DNA of 64,000 nt, from NCBI GenBank assembly GCA_009763385.1, contig CM019822.1:27150842-27214841 (forward strand), given 5' to 3'. Position numbers and translations under genes: made by a program. Shown one piece after another: positions 1 to 11,605 of the stretch. Numbering within the stretch: the first letter of the stretch is position 1; the number at the start of each line of letters is the position of its first letter. The notes beneath the pieces were generated by a model. The model saw only the letters and a program-made list of their open reading frames with translations. It searched no databases and was not told the DNA's origin. Source of the DNA: Coix lacryma-jobi var. lacryma-jobi (lineage: Eukaryota; Streptophyta; Magnoliopsida; Poales; Poaceae).

Positions 1-462
1 GGCAGCCACGAGCTCTGCTCGGATTTCTTTGGCAAGGCACTTCTGTATTGCCCTTTGGTAAGTGGCCCCAGCGTTTTGAGCCCAAATGACATCGTGGTAT
101 AACAATATGTGCCGAAGGGTGTGATAAACGAAGTTTTGGGCTGATCTTCTTCTCTCAGAGAAATTTGATGGTACCCAGAATAGCAATCTAGGAAAGACAA
201 GAGTTCGGCCGCCGTAGAGTCAACGAGTCTAACGAGTCAATGCGAGGTAAAGCGAAGGAGTCCTTAGGGCAGTGTTTGTTGAGATCGGTATAATCAACGC
301 ACATTCTCCACTCTTTATTCTTCTTTTGAACTAAAACCGGGTTGGCAAGCCACTCCGGATGATACACTTCTTTTATGAAACCGGCAGCTAATAGCCGTGT
401 GATTTCTACCCTAATGGCTTCCTTCTTGTCACGAGCGAAACCGTCGTAGCTTCTGTTTGATT
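1..462 (-). pseudogene. Reverse transcriptase N-terminal part (Tat-type gypsy), off-edge
   Basis: Translating the minus strand gives recognisable gypsy RT segments in order. From about 416 there is a stretch reading VEITRLLAAGF, then HPEWLANPVLV and CVDYTDLNKHCPKD. Further along come LSFLDCYSGYHQI and NAGATYQRAIQKCL. The order and wording match RT blocks upstream of the catalytic YxDD. That block would lie left of position 1. Small frame interruptions are likely, because no long open frame covers the stretch. RT copies element RNA into DNA in cytoplasmic virus-like particles. Confidence 0.75.
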
Positions 463-587
463 GGTTTGGCGGTCTTCGAAACGTCCAAGGAGTGCTCGAC
501 CAGCTCCCGGGGTACGCCGGGCATGTCCGCGGGTTTCCACGCGAAGATGCTTACGTTGTCCCTTAGAAAGCTGACGAGCGCGCTTTC

Positions 588-1289
588 CTATTTGGGATCG
601 AGGTCGAGTCCGATTCGCGCCGTCTTGCTGCAGTCCCCTTCGACCAGCCCACTTCCTTGAAGTCCTTGCTCCTGGTCGCGGCGCGTTTGGCTTCTTTGAT
701 CGGGATAGACTGCTCCTCTGGAGACACCTTCACCGCATCCACGCGAGTTTCCTCCATGCGGATGGACAGGTCGTGGGCTTGACGCTGTCGCGAAGCTTTC
801 CTTTTCACATTCGTATGCCGTGGAGATGCTCCCCCTGACGCTTAAAACGCCATTCTCAGATGGCATTTTTAGCAAAAGGTAGGTGTAATGCGGAATTGCC
901 ATGAACTTGGTCAGGGCAGGTCGGCCTAACAATGCGTGGTACGACCCTTCGAAGTCTGCTACGATGAAGTTGATGTAGCAAATGCGATGGCGCTCTTTTG
1001 TCCCGAACTGGACTGGTAGGGTGATTTGGCCCAAAGGCTGAGAGGCTTGGGACGGCAGGATACCCCAAAAGGGGGCGTCGTAAGGCTCCAAATCCCCTAT
1101 GTTGATACCGAGCTCTGGTAAGGCGTGCTTGAATATTATGTCTAGAGCGCTGCCTCCGTCGACCAGTACTTTCTCGAATCGTACTCCATCGATGGTCGGA
1201 TCGACGACAAGCGGGAAACGACCAGGTTCAGGGACCCTGGCCCACTGATCAGCTCTGCTGAACGAGATCTCTTGATGGGACCAGGGCAA
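588..1289 (-). pseudogene. Retropepsin-like protease domain of the gypsy element
   Basis: An open frame of 233 codons. It contains DGVRFEKVLVDGGSALDI, the aspartic-protease active-site block in the D-G-G-S form common in Tat-type gypsy proteins. Farther on HALLGRPALTKFMAIPHY is the flap/ALIGA-like second block (LLGRP). The C-terminal third is low-complexity and probably out of frame. The domain lies between gag (to the right) and RT (to the left), as expected for gag-pol. In a working element it would cleave the polyprotein. Confidence 0.7.
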
Positions 1290-1627
1290 ATAGCTGGGGT
1301 CGGAGATTCTTTCGTCCAGTGCGGTCGACGGAGTAGAACCGCTCGCTCGACTAGCTTGCGAACTCTTTTATCAGCCAGGATAGGTTTGCCACCGAATATG
1401 GTGCGCACGGACTTTTCGGCTTCTCTGAAGCCACCGTGCTTTGGGTTTTCTTCCTGGATCCTGGTCGTCCTCATGATTCTCTTGGTGGTCTTTGCCCTCG
1501 CGCCTGCTAGAGGGTCCGTCTTCAGCGTCGGAACGCTGCTTCTTCGAGCTGTTGCGGAATATAGCTTTGAACCCTCTGCATTCCTCCATGGTGTGTCCTA
1601 CACCTGGGTGCGCCGGGCAATCCTGCT

Positions 1628-2531
1628 TCAGGATTTTCGAGTATGCTGAGTCGTAATTACGCTTGCCTCTGTCTTAGTGTTATTAACCTCATTGCCTGGT
1701 GCTTGGCCGGGGTTTGACTGCCTTCGTCTGTCATCGCGGCCGTCGTACCTTCGGTTAGGGCGGCGATTATCCCTAAACCTTTCACGGCGATCGTCGCGGG
1801 GTTCGTCGTGCCGATCACTGCGGTAGTCGTTGCGCTGACGGTCGTCGTGCCTGGGTCTAGGCTCCCGGCGGTCGTCGGCGAGCTGTGTATTATATTCTTC
1901 TGCTCGTGCCCAGCTCTGGGCTATGTTAAGGAGATCCTCAACTGTCCGCGGCTCTTTTCGGAGCAGCTTATTTCTCAGCCCTTCGTGATGGTGTAATCCT
2001 CTTATAAAAGCCGAGAGATTCGTCATCTGTGACATTAGCCACCCGGATGCGGGCGTCGGAAAATCGGCGGATATAATCTCGCAAGAGTTCACCCGGGCGG
2101 TCTCTGACACGCTCAAGATCATATTTGCTTGCGGGCTGCTGGCAGGTAGCCTTGAAATTAGATATAAATGCCTTTTTCAAGTCGTACCAGCTGTCGATAG
2201 AGTCAGATGGGAGACTCAGAAGCCATTGGCTTGCTGCTTGGTTGAGAACAACAGGCAGGTAGTTAGCCATAACATCTCCTCCTCCGCCGGCTGCTCGGAC
2301 CGCAGTCTCATATAGCATGATCCACTGGCGGGGGTCTGCCTTCCCGTCATACGACCTCAGGTCGTGGATTTTGAACCCTTTCGGCCAGATAACAGATCTG
2401 AGCCTTTGGGTGAACTGTCTGGGACCGGTAAGTGTTTGATCTAGCAGACCGTGCTCGCGATCCCATCTGTTGCGCCTTTCCATCTCCTGCCGTAACCTTG
2501 TGTCCTTGGAGCCTTCAATATGATTGCGCAA
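1628..2531 (-). pseudogene. gag core of Tat-type gypsy element (frameshifted)
   Basis: Two overlapping frames together give a retrotransposon gag core. From 2531 the protein has RSYDGKADPRQWIMLYET, then SQWLLSLPSDSIDSWYDLKK and LLRDYIRRFSDARIRVANV, the usual Retrotrans_gag pattern. Near 2000-2030 the frame changes and continues as FIRGLHHHEGLRNKLLRK and an Arg/Asp-rich tail (to 1628). The Arg/Asp-rich tail fits an RNA-binding nucleocapsid-like end. The frame change makes it a pseudogene. Gag would form the particle shell. Confidence 0.75.
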
Positions 2532-3799
2532 GTCGGCCCTTTCGTTGATATGTTCGCGTAGATCTCGAGGTTCAGCGCCTGGATTGCTCCTGGCGTGCTG
2601 GTCAGTCGGCGGTCTTGACGCCTTACGCGGTTATCGCGCTGGTCCTGATTGCTGCTGGACTCTGGGTGCGGATCTGGTCCTCTGAAACTCCTCCGAGATC
2701 CGGTTGGGGCAGCTCCAGAGGGTCCCGCAACCTGGTCTTGAACTTGGACCAGGGATGCTTTGAGGTAAGCTCCGAGCTGCTCGAGCTGAGGTGTGGCTGG
2801 GAGGTTCTCGACCAAGTTCATGGCCATGGCCAGGTTGGCTTGCGGTGTTCGATGTACTTGATGATTGCCGCACATATCAAACGCGTCATTTAGGTTGCGT
2901 TGTGGGCGATTGCCTGCAGCTGTAGTTGCTTCAGCTGCTCTCCGAGCAGCTCTGTCGGCGTTCCTGGCCATACGCTGGGTTTTGGCTTCATCTGACTCGG
3001 CGTCGACCGGTGGTTCGTCATGGCTCACAGCAAAAATCGAGCCCCATAGCGTGGTAGAGGCCCGAAGCCTGGGGGGTAATCCGGCGTCCGACCAGTCGAA
3101 TTGGATCTGGTCGACCCGGCACTCGAGGCTGAAGCGGGGGTTGTCAAGGAAGTTACGATCGCCATGCATGCAGTGGCGCCAGACGGCTTGGACTTTAACG
3201 GTTGCTCCTCAGGAGTACACCGACCCTTGGTTTCATCTTGCAATAGCCCCGTAGTCTTCTTTCATAAGATGAAGCCGCGTTATCGAGCCCGCGAGGGAGG
3301 GTAGGAGCGAAAAAGCTGCGTTTACCCTGCTCGGATCAGGCTCCCGAGGAGGGTTAAACGTGACGGAGCGACCTGTAGGGGTGGAGGTGATGGCAAGGCC
3401 GGTCCGAAGCTGTGCGTGTCTCTTGGCCCGGGCCGGTCGTCGAGGTTGAAGCCACTCCTCGTCCGCGCGCTCAGGCGAACGATCTCCGATCGAATCCGCT
3501 AGAACAGGGGTTTCAGCGGTGCCTGCCGTGACTCGATCGATGGATCCGATCAAGTCGGAGTTGCCAAGGCGCCGCCCTTGGTAACGGAAAAGCACAGTCC
3601 TGCTCGGGGGCTCCGATCTTGATGTCGGGGCTCCAGCTGGCAGAAGTGCTTGGGGTGTCTCTATGCTCCCGATCGCTGGGCCATCTCCGGTGACCCACGA
3701 AAAAGACCCGACGGTGATTGCCAGGCCGGCCGGGAGATCCATAGAAGCCGGAAAAGAAACCGCCTGAGTCGTCATGACGTCCGCACACACACTCCCCAC
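2441..3799 (-). pseudogene. gag N-terminal/leader region of Tat-type gypsy element
   Basis: Two open stretches in the same frame (3799-3233 and 3169-2441) precede the gag core. They are rich in Pro, Arg and Ser and carry no domain I recognise. The stretch at 2441-3169 has NLAMAMNLVENLPATPQLEQL, a plausible gag helix. A frame change near 2540 separates it from the core. They are assigned to gag only by position directly downstream of the primer-binding site. Confidence 0.5.
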
Positions 3800-3810
3800 G
3801 GTGGGCGCCA
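3793..3810 (-). promoter_or_regulatory. Primer-binding site of Tat-type gypsy element
   Basis: On the minus strand TGGCGCCCACCGTGGGGA begins two bases after the LTR end (3813). TGGCGCC starts are usual for primer-binding sites of this gypsy group. I do not assign the tRNA. Confidence 0.7.
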
Positions 3811-3812
3811 GC

Positions 3813-4318
3813 TGTCGACGGAATATAGTCGATAGCCCACCTAGGGGTATGCCCGAGGTGGTAGATTAGCGGGGAAGGCGCGTGGAACAACGATCCAGGC
3901 GTGACACAGGAACGAGACTAGATGAACACAAGGGTTTATCCAGGTTCGGGCCGCCGAGTTTAGCGTAATACCCTACGTCCTGCGTCGTGTTGTCTACTCT
4001 GTATATTGATGAACGTGTCTTCGAGAGGGGGTCCCTGCTCACCTTATATAGTCACGGTGAGTAGGGTTACAGATCCTAGTAGATCAGGTCTCTTGATAGA
4101 ACAAGGAAACCTAGTCGATTACAATCCCATGTCACGATGTATTTCCTAATCGACTATGATTCCTTGTCGGTGAAGACTTCCACGCCGCCAACCAACCACC
4201 TGGGTCGCCTGCCCGACCAGCTGGCCCTTGACGCCATGATCCTTCACATCTAGTTGGGCTGGTCTTCATAAAACAGCCCAAGTGTTACTGTGAGGACACC
4301 TGGGTCCATATCCCCACA
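3813..4318 (-). repeat. LTR (506 bp) of Tat-type gypsy element
   Basis: On the minus strand it begins TGTGGGGATATGGACCC at 4318 and ends CGTCGACA at 3813, giving TG...CA termini. A TATA-like CTATATAAGG lies near 4050 on the minus strand. On the right the host chromovirus reading frame continues without a gap. On the left the primer-binding site follows after two bases. Confidence 0.85.
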
Positions 4319-4582
4319 GGAGTGCATGATGTGTTTCATGTTTCTCAGTTGAGGAAGTGCCTACGAGTGCCCGAAGAGCAGATACCGTTGGAAGAGCTCA
4401 AAGTTAAGGAAGATTTGACTTATGATGAGTATCCGACAAAGATTTTGGAAACAACTGAAAGAGTTACCACGAGCAGAATAATAAAGATGTGCAAGGTTCA
4501 GTGGAATCGGTACTCAGAAGCAGAGGCAACTTGGGAAAGAGAAGAGGATTTGAGTAAGTCATACCCACAGTTGTTTGAGTAA
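4319..4582 (+). pseudogene. Integrase C-terminus with chromodomain of element C (truncated)
   Basis: The frame starts directly at the LTR junction as GVHDVFHVSQLRKCLRVPEE and ends SKSYPQLFE at the stop 4580-4582. VHDVFHVSQLKKC is the hallmark between the integrase core and the chromodomain of plant chromoviruses. KVQWNRYSEAEATWE is the chromodomain core (W-x-x-x-x-x-x-EATWE). Chromodomains of such integrases are known to steer insertion to marked chromatin. The N-terminal part is cut off by the nested gypsy element. Confidence 0.85.
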
Positions 4583-4613
4583 GCATCGCTGGAATCTCGA
4601 GGACGAGATTCTT

Positions 4614-4621
4614 AAGGGGGG
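4614..4621 (+). other. Polypurine tract of element C
   Basis: AAGGGGGG lies just upstream of the 3' LTR start TGTAACATCCC at 4628. It is the plus-strand DNA priming site. Confidence 0.75.
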
Positions 4622-5264
4622 TAGAATTGTAACATCCCAAAAATTTGCATCGATTTGAAATAGGCAATATGATTTAATTATGCATTTTGTGTGTTGCATA
4701 AAACCTAGTTAATAAATTATTTGCAAAAGCTAAAATAAATCCTAGGCAAAGACCATGATGATGCATACATGCTGGTGCATATTTTATTTTATTTTGTGAT
4801 GATTGGTTTTTGCTCAAAACTGGTTTGAATTCAAATGGATTCCAAATTTGCTTTTGAAAATCATATTCTGAAAATGGAAAACCATTTTTCCTTTCTCTTT
4901 CTCCCTTTCTCTCCTTTTGGCCCGAACCAGCCTAGCCGGCCCGCTCCCTTCTTCTCGCCAGCCTGCTTCCTCCCCTCTCCTTCTCGCGCTCGGCCCAACT
5001 CGGCCGGCCCGTTCCCCCCCCCCCCCCCCCCCGCGCGCAGCGCCCTTCCTTTTCTCCCCTTGGGCCGCCGGCCTCGGCCCAGCCGCGCGCGCCGCAGCCG
5101 CGTGCGCATCGCCGCTCCCGCGCAGCTTCTCGCTGACAAAGCGCCCCCGCCTGTCAGCGTCCCACCGTCCCCTCTCCTGCTCGTGTCCATGCGGACTCCA
5201 AGGCCGAACTCGACTCCAATCGGGGCACGCGCCCTCGCTTGCCAAATTGGTCAAGGCCACCCCC

Positions 5265-5271
5265 TTATAAG
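5265..5271 (+). promoter_or_regulatory. TATA box in LTR of element C
   Basis: CTTATAAGA lies in a GC-rich context, followed about 185 bases later by the ATG at 5451. This is a plausible core promoter for element RNA and for an LTR-only transcript. Confidence 0.5.
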
Positions 5272-5450
5272 ATCCCCAGGAACCCGCCGCCTCTTCTCAC
5301 GCGAAAAGCCCTCGCTCTCGTGCCCTAATTCGCCGCAACCGCGAGCTCCGCCGCCCGCAAGCTTTCCGCCGCCGTCAACCCGACAAACCAGCGAGCTTCT
5401 TCTGCGACTGCAAGAGGTTCCTCAAGCTTCATCTCATCTCGTTCCCGAAG

Positions 5451-7413
5451 ATGCCAATGCTTTTTTCCCCTCTTTTTCCTTCTCCGTTTGATGCTTTAAT
5501 CCCTCCTCGCCGTCGTTGCAAGAGCCCCGCCGTCCGCCTCACACACCCGGCAATCCGCCGTCATAGAGACCTCACCGACGCCATCATCACCTCGGGTGAG
5601 TTCGCTTGATCTCCTCTTTTCGATTGGACCCACTCCCGAGTCTCTACGTACCCAGAGCCCTAACCCGAGCCTAGCGCCGCCCGTCCTCCGCCATGGCGCC
5701 GCCGCGCCCCTTCCTGGTTGCTCGCGGCGAAGCGCCCCAGCGCCCCCAGTTGTAATCCCGTGCGTCCATCTCAGATCGGGTGGTCAGAATCCGCCGATAC
5801 CCTTCGATCGTGATTTTTGTACAAAGCCATTACAATTTTTGGTTCTAAACCCGCAGTCCATCGAGCACTGTGCACCGTGTCTGTTGCGAACTTTCTTCTA
5901 AGCCCCTCAGTTTTGTTCCAATTGAGGCGCAGTCCAGTCAATTCTGCAAATTCGATTTAAATCGTTTTAGATTCAAATTCAAGTTTGGTTTATTTACAGT
6001 TTTGCCACCAGTTTCAAATGCTTATAACTTCTACGTTGTTAAGTCCGATTTAGTCCGTTCAAGTTGCGTTAGATTTGTTTTGAAAAGATCTATCTATCTG
6101 TACGAATATATATACTGTTTTCAGTAAGTAAAATTTGAGTTAGGTTTAATCTTTTAATTGAGGTTTTGTAACTGTTTAGCTCATAACTTTCGCGTTATAA
6201 TTCCGTTTTTCGTGATCTTCGTGTTTATGTGATCGTGATGGATCGTAGTTTCTGTTTTCAAACTTTTTTATATTATTTTCTTGCTGTTGGTGTAATGTTC
6301 TAATTATAGCTTGTTTGCTTTGCATGATTGTTGTCCCGATGATTGTGTGTTGATGTGGTAATCGAGTATAGACGGTGAGACATACGCTGGTGATCAGGAG
6401 CCCTTCTACGACAACCAAGAGCAACCAGAGTTCGTTGAATCAGGCAAGTATAGCATGGGATCCTCCTTGATGTCCTAATAACCATAAGTCACTATAATCA
6501 CCATATGCATGTGTCTACCTTGATGCCTATTTAGATTTATCCTAGGTGTTGATCTTGTGCCTTGTTATCCTCGGTATGCATTGGGTAGAACTATGCTAGT
6601 GCTCAAATTAAACTTTGATCATGTGAATCTGAATTTAATGATATATGCAACTTGGTAAAATTGGCTTTTATAGCAACATGGTTTAGGAACTACTATAAGG
6701 GATCACCCGGGACAACAGTGCAACCATGGGAGTTATATGGCTCTGACCTTAGCTCAGTATAAGGACCTTTTCTAGCTTGTTAGTGGACACCTGTATAGGC
6801 GCGTTGGATCTTGCCGAGACGGGTATAGTGCGGCTTCTGTCCACGTGAGTATAGGCTGCGTGTTATTTTGCCACCTGGAAGGAGGGCTCTACATCCCCTT
6901 GCCTTAAGAACTAACGGCCCTACTTGTTAGACGAACCTTTGAAAGGCTTTGCGTGTGTCCTGCCCGCTCACCTCGGAAGTGTTATGGGAGTAATTAACCC
7001 GGCATCTGGATATCACGACTCATCGGGTAAAGTGTACAACCTCTGCAGAGTGTAAAACTGATATATCAGTCGTGCTCACGGTTACGAGCGACCTGGAATT
7101 CTTATGGTTTAGTTGTTTGCTTTAAATAATTTTTTAAATTAATGTTACTATCTCGTTCAATGGTTTCATGTTCACATTGATCACATGTTTAATTGGGATG
7201 GATATTATTGATGCTATCTAATGCTAAAATTGTGTCAACTAAAAGCTACTGCAGTTTAAACCAGTGTCAGCCTTATTTGAGCCTCATGAACCCCATGTTA
7301 CACTTGTTAAGTACGAGATGTACTATGCTTGTTTATTTTCTTTCTACTTGGATAAAAATCCCGGATGGGTAACAGATTGCTATGGTAACGACGACTTCCC
7401 TGAAGAGTTCTAG
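5451..7413 (+). CDS. Hypothetical spliced LTR-encoded acidic small ORF (element C)
   Basis: Three segments join into one frame. Exon a is 5451-5595, from an ATG to a GT donor (CTCGG|GTGAGT). Exon b is 6372-6443, with acceptor GAGTATAG and a GC-type donor TCAG|GCAAGT. Exon c is 7376-7413, with acceptor GGTAACAG and stop TAG. The total is 255 nt (84 residues) without an internal stop. The predicted end is acidic (for example DGETYAGDQEPF and GNDDFPEEF). A TATA box lies 185 nt upstream and AATAAA about 100 nt downstream. No known domain is seen. Elements A and B carry counterparts of exons b and c with the same phases. Expression is unproven. Confidence 0.4.
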
Positions 7414-7512
7414 TCTTGCTGTCAACCAGTCATCTTCCCTGTGATGGAGCTACCGCGAGAGATACTTTATTTTCCGCTGCTATGTAAAGTCTTTGAATAA
7501 TATTCGTTATGT

Positions 7513-7518
7513 AATAAA
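7513..7518 (+). terminator. Poly(A) signal in LTR of element C
   Basis: AATAAA stands just after a second A/T-rich signal (GAATAATATTCG) and about 105 nt before the LTR end. Element A has the same layout (TAATAATATTCG, then AATAAA). Confidence 0.5.
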
Positions 7519-9214
7519 CATATATGATGTACTCTCTCCTAAATTGTGGCTTATGTGTGTGATTGATCCCTGGGCACGCATGAGTTATTGCATTCAATTT
7601 AGTTCTTGAAATTGGGTGTGACAGCGGATTTTAAAAAAAACACCACACTGTTTTGACAAACACCACACTGATATGCCATGCCATTTGAATGAATGAGTGT
7701 TAATGCTTGAATTAGTCACTATTTCTATCGCTTGCTGTCTGTCTGCCTCTTCTGTTGACTGTATTTAAGAAATGCCAGTGATTTGAAAATATTCACCTCC
7801 TCATTGATGGCAGCTGAGAATATGCTTTACTAAGCCTTGATTCTTGTTTTAGGTGACCCATAGCCGTCTGCTATAATGAAGACTCGGTCTTTTATGATAT
7901 TCTATTGCATTTTATGATATTTCTATCCCACCTTTATTCAACTGAGGCATTTGGTATATGGAGTGACACAAAACATTACATATATGGGTCCTTTTGGGTT
8001 GTCTTAATGAACTGAGACACTTTGGCATATGCAATGATGAGCTATTTTTCCTACCAACAATCCAACCCTATTTTTTGCATTTCACTATTATCTGAAAAAA
8101 GGAGTTGTCCAAGCTTTATGCTTTAGTTGCAGCTGTGTTGTACTATGGTCTTGTGCTCCATAAGGCTTGGACAGTGGTTTTCGTGATTTCGTATACGCTT
8201 ACTGCTATTTCTCTCCTATAATGCAAGTTACCGGGGATATGAAAGAGGGTTAGGCCTTTCCAAAAACTAAAACAGAGTTAAGCTTGTCTAACTTATCACA
8301 GCCATAGTGGTCTTCCTATTGTTGCGATTACCTTTTCAGCTTATCACAATCATATTTCCATCTATGGACATTAGGCTTCCCAATTTTATCATCAATATGT
8401 CGGATATCTTTCATGCTCATATTTGTTTATTTCCCATTGCTTTCCTGTTGTGCATGGTGATTTGGTGGTTCCATCATTTATTTCAGATCTGAGCTCCTCA
8501 GTACCATTGCTCTTCCACATTGCCTTTTTTCCTTGCAGATAGGTTTTGCAATCGTTTAAGCTGGTGTTTGCCTTTCAAAAAAAATCATTTTTGGTGTGTT
8601 TCATAATTGATTTTTCTTTAATGCTGTTAAATTTGTTGTCTTCCTTGTTCAACATTGCCTCTGTTAATTGTCATTTGCGCACTCTCTAACAGGTTCCTAA
8701 CTTTGTTTTTGTTACACGGGCTCAGGCAGCGCTTGTTTATTTTTTTGCCAACTGATGATGTTATCAATTGAGAGTTTTCCTTCAAAAAAACATATTGGTG
8801 GGGTGTTTTTTTGTTTGTCTGGATGCCCGTCCACTGCCTTGCTGTCCTCCTCTTCCTCATGGCAACCACACAGGTTAGTTTGGTCCCTATTATCATTTCG
8901 TTTATTCCTATTGCTTGTCTAATGGAACTTGCCTTCCTTGCTGTTGTTGCCATGTACAAGATCTCTATCATGGCATGCCCACCATAGCCCTGGTGATACG
9001 CAGTGACAACCAGACATTTTGACAAAGGGTATATGCACTGATGGATTTGCTTTCTTGGTTCACACAAAAATTTTATTGCCAGCCCATTCCTCAGGTATGG
9101 TTGACCGCTTCTCAATATCTATGTTCATGATGGTCTCTATAACTTTCAATAAAATTGCCTGCATGTGTGCGTGCATGGGTCTGTGAAGAATTGTTCTATT
9201 GTAGACAAACAAAC

Positions 9215-9375
9215 GCTTCTTGGTACGCCTAATCCACGAAAGAACTTCTTTGTACGCCTAATCGGACTACAAAGCATTAGATGCAACAAAAAAAAATAGA
9301 TGCTTTGCTTAATACAGGTCTATGATGACAGTCCTTGCTACATATACCTGTGATTAGGAGTCCCGGTATAGTCGT
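9215..9375. repeat. Diverged repeat block, partner at about 13235-13375
   Basis: Both stretches run in the order 'GCCTAATC', then 'AGATGCAA', 'ATAGATG', 'GTCCTTG' and 'TGTGATT' at similar spacing. This indicates an old direct duplication about 4 kb apart. Confidence 0.45.
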
Positions 9376-11424
9376 CAAGATCTTGTGCTCCATGTGCTGT
9401 TCATCTGTGCTGCTTATATAGTTATGGATGACTAAAGGATCCAACACGTTTTTTCTGAGTCCTCAGTTCTTGATGTACTTCTTCCATAGACCAATCCAGT
9501 TGCATGGCTGCATTGCACATTTGATATTTGCAATACACTCATAGTTTTGTGCACTGTTGCACTGCGGGTATTATATTTTGGTTGACATCCTCCTGCCCAA
9601 ATTTTTTGTACAGGTTGGCTTAGTGTGGACAATTTCTCAAACATTAGTGTGAACAATTTGGAAATATTATTTTCAGCCTGGATATGTGCAATGCAAATGC
9701 AACCTCCTGCCTTGGTAGGTTCTTCTCCTATTATTCCTCCTGTTTACTCCGCAATCCAAATTATATCTAACCAGTTAATAGCCTCGTTTTTTTGCCCTCA
9801 TTGTTCAGTGATGAAGACGTGCTTTCTTCCAATTCAGTGACTAAACAGCGTCTAAAAAAGCCTATTCTTTTGGTGAGAACCTTTTTCCCTTGGCATTCTA
9901 CTTTAGAAGAAACCAATCGATGTCATTCTGCCTACCTTTATTTTTTTGTGTACTACTATTTGGAGTTGGCTATATAAACTGAGTATATATAGTCATCTTC
10001 GTTTTAAATTTGATATGTCGCTAACCTTATTGACACCAACTTATGCGTTCTAATTCTTAGTTTTTCTATACAGGTAAACCTAAAAAAAATATGCCGCTTC
10101 ATGAAGTGCATCTAGCCAGCGTTCAGTAATAGATCATTTACCACCTGCATGGTCGTACAGTACTTGCCGGAAAAACTAAATAGCAAAATCTCAATTTTAT
10201 GGCTGGTTGCAACAAGGTAATAACTTGAACATTGTCAGTTTCGCGGTTAGATGACTATAGTTACCTATGAGCTCAATAATTAGTCTGGTGGGTTCAATTG
10301 AGCTTCTATGGGTTTTCTGCTCCTATATAAAGGTTACAAGACCAGATTTTGCCTTACAAAGCTACAATGATTTTCTTGGGTTTCTGATTAAGTAAACTGT
10401 TGTGCATGCTTGCTTGCACAAGATGTGTGGTTTCACCAGTGCCATATTGAAACCCCTAAAACAACCCTGATCCCAACCTACAGTATCTAAACTTACAGAT
10501 TATGAGCATTTCACTATGATACATGCTACTTGCATCGTTGTCTTTATCTCGCTTAGTTTTAAAACCAACCTTTACAGTATTTTGCTATAGGACCCACGAT
10601 TTTGTTCTCTCATCGTTCTCCTTCCTTTATCTACAACCATGGAAAACAAGGCGACAACAACGAATTTTTATGATTACTTACATCGTGTTTGACTTCTCCA
10701 ATTTTAAAGTTCTACGACCAAGCCCTGTGTGAGATGGGGTACAAAGGCAGGATGCAACACTTTTTTTTACTTGCTTTAGATTTTTTACATACCCATTATT
10801 GAACAACTTTGGCACAACAGATCTCATAACTAAGAATTGGTACAAGTAGAACGCTCTAGACAGTGCTAGATCACACCAGTTCTTATATGCCATTGTAATT
10901 ACTTATATTATTAGCTTATGGCATTAGCTTTGTGATAGTGTTTTTCATTTTCACTTGCCCTCCCCCAGGCTGCTATGGGTGCTTATATTATCATCGCGAG
11001 GCTAACTGACCAGGGCGCCCAACCTCAACATCATCGTCACGCCGACCTAGGGTTTCGCCCTTACTCACCGACGGTCGTAGCGGCCTCAGCTCAGAGGCCA
11101 GATGTAACCCTTCCCCTTCCCTTCCCTCTCTCTCCCTTTCCTGTCTTCAGACATTGCAGCGTGCCAGCCGGGCCCTAGCATCCATGATTCAGGCGAGGCA
11201 ACGACTATCTTTGCCCAGCTATTGTGCCGGTGCGAGCCATCGGCACGGTTCCTGCATCCACACAGACGGGGGTTGTCCCAAGCCACGGGCCATTGTCAGC
11301 AGCTGTCGTCGCGCCCCCAAACGTGGCCTGGTCCTGCTCGCTCGCGTCGTCCCCTCCTTGGTTTGGTCCTTGCCCCCGCCTCTCTCTCTCCCCTTAGCTC
11401 TCCATGCAGAAGCTCCCCTTAAAG

Positions 11425-11605
11425 TGCGATGAGGTCGTTCCCTTGCCTGATTTTTCGCTGTCCGTGAGATTTGGAGGGAGTCAATTTGGAACAAACGAAG
11501 CAAAAATGGATGGTCAACCTCAAATTCACCCTACATATATTCGTCTTCCCCTTTTCTCTTACCAAACTACTATGATTACTACTGCAATTTATCTTGTTAC
11601 ATTTT
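11425..11605. repeat. Diverged repeat block, partner at about 12645-12825
   Basis: Shared segments in order: 'TTCCCTTGC' + 'TGATTTTTC', 'GTGAGATTTGGAGGG', 'GAAC', 'TTTTCT', 'TTACCAA' and 'CTACTATG.TTACTACT'. It is a direct duplication about 1.2 kb apart with no coding potential that I recognise. Confidence 0.55.

Larger units (their letters stand above)
1..4318 (-). mobile_element. Ty3/gypsy element (Tat/RIRE2-type), 5' half
   Basis: Read on the minus strand this is LTR (4318-3813), primer-binding site, a gag region in several broken frames, a protease-like domain and the start of reverse transcriptase, running off the left edge of the window. The order gag-protease-RT and the RT wording (HPEWLANPVLV, CVDYTDLNKHCPKD) are typical of non-chromodomain plant gypsy elements of the Tat group. 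At least three frame changes between 3799 and 588 show it is inactive. It sits inside the last coding exon of chromovirus C: the C reading frame resumes at 4319, immediately after the LTR. The other end and the target-site duplication lie outside the window. Confidence 0.85.
4319..7623 (+). mobile_element. Chromovirus C (Ty3/gypsy, Tekay/Del-like), 3' end
   Basis: The plus strand carries the end of an integrase-chromodomain ORF (4319-4582), a polypurine tract (4614-4621) and a complete 3' LTR (4628-7623). Everything upstream is displaced by the inserted Tat-type element and lies outside the window. The LTR shares blocks with element A in reverse orientation, for example the stretch around the palindrome at 7057-7070. 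C and A are therefore related families. Confidence 0.85.
4628..7623 (+). repeat. 3' LTR of element C (about 3.0 kb)
   Basis: It begins TGTAACATCCC and ends GGGTGTGACA, 2996 bp. Inside there are an AT-rich first 230 bases, a GC-rich block (about 4900-5760) with a run of 19 C at 5014-5032, a TATA box at 5266, possible exons (5451-5595, 6372-6443, 7376-7413) and poly(A) signals near 7513. The layout is like a small gene rather than a plain LTR. The 3' flanking five bases GCGGA would be half of the target duplication, but the partner is not in the window. Confidence 0.85.

Noticed and set aside
5014..5032. Run of 19 C as a functional element
   Set aside because: A homopolymer of this kind in a GC-rich leader is most likely slippage, and its exact length is unreliable.
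4835..5491. 218-codon open frame in the LTR of C
   Set aside because: The same kind of GC-rich leader with several overlapping open frames. I prefer the spliced frame starting at 5451 because its phases agree with A and B.
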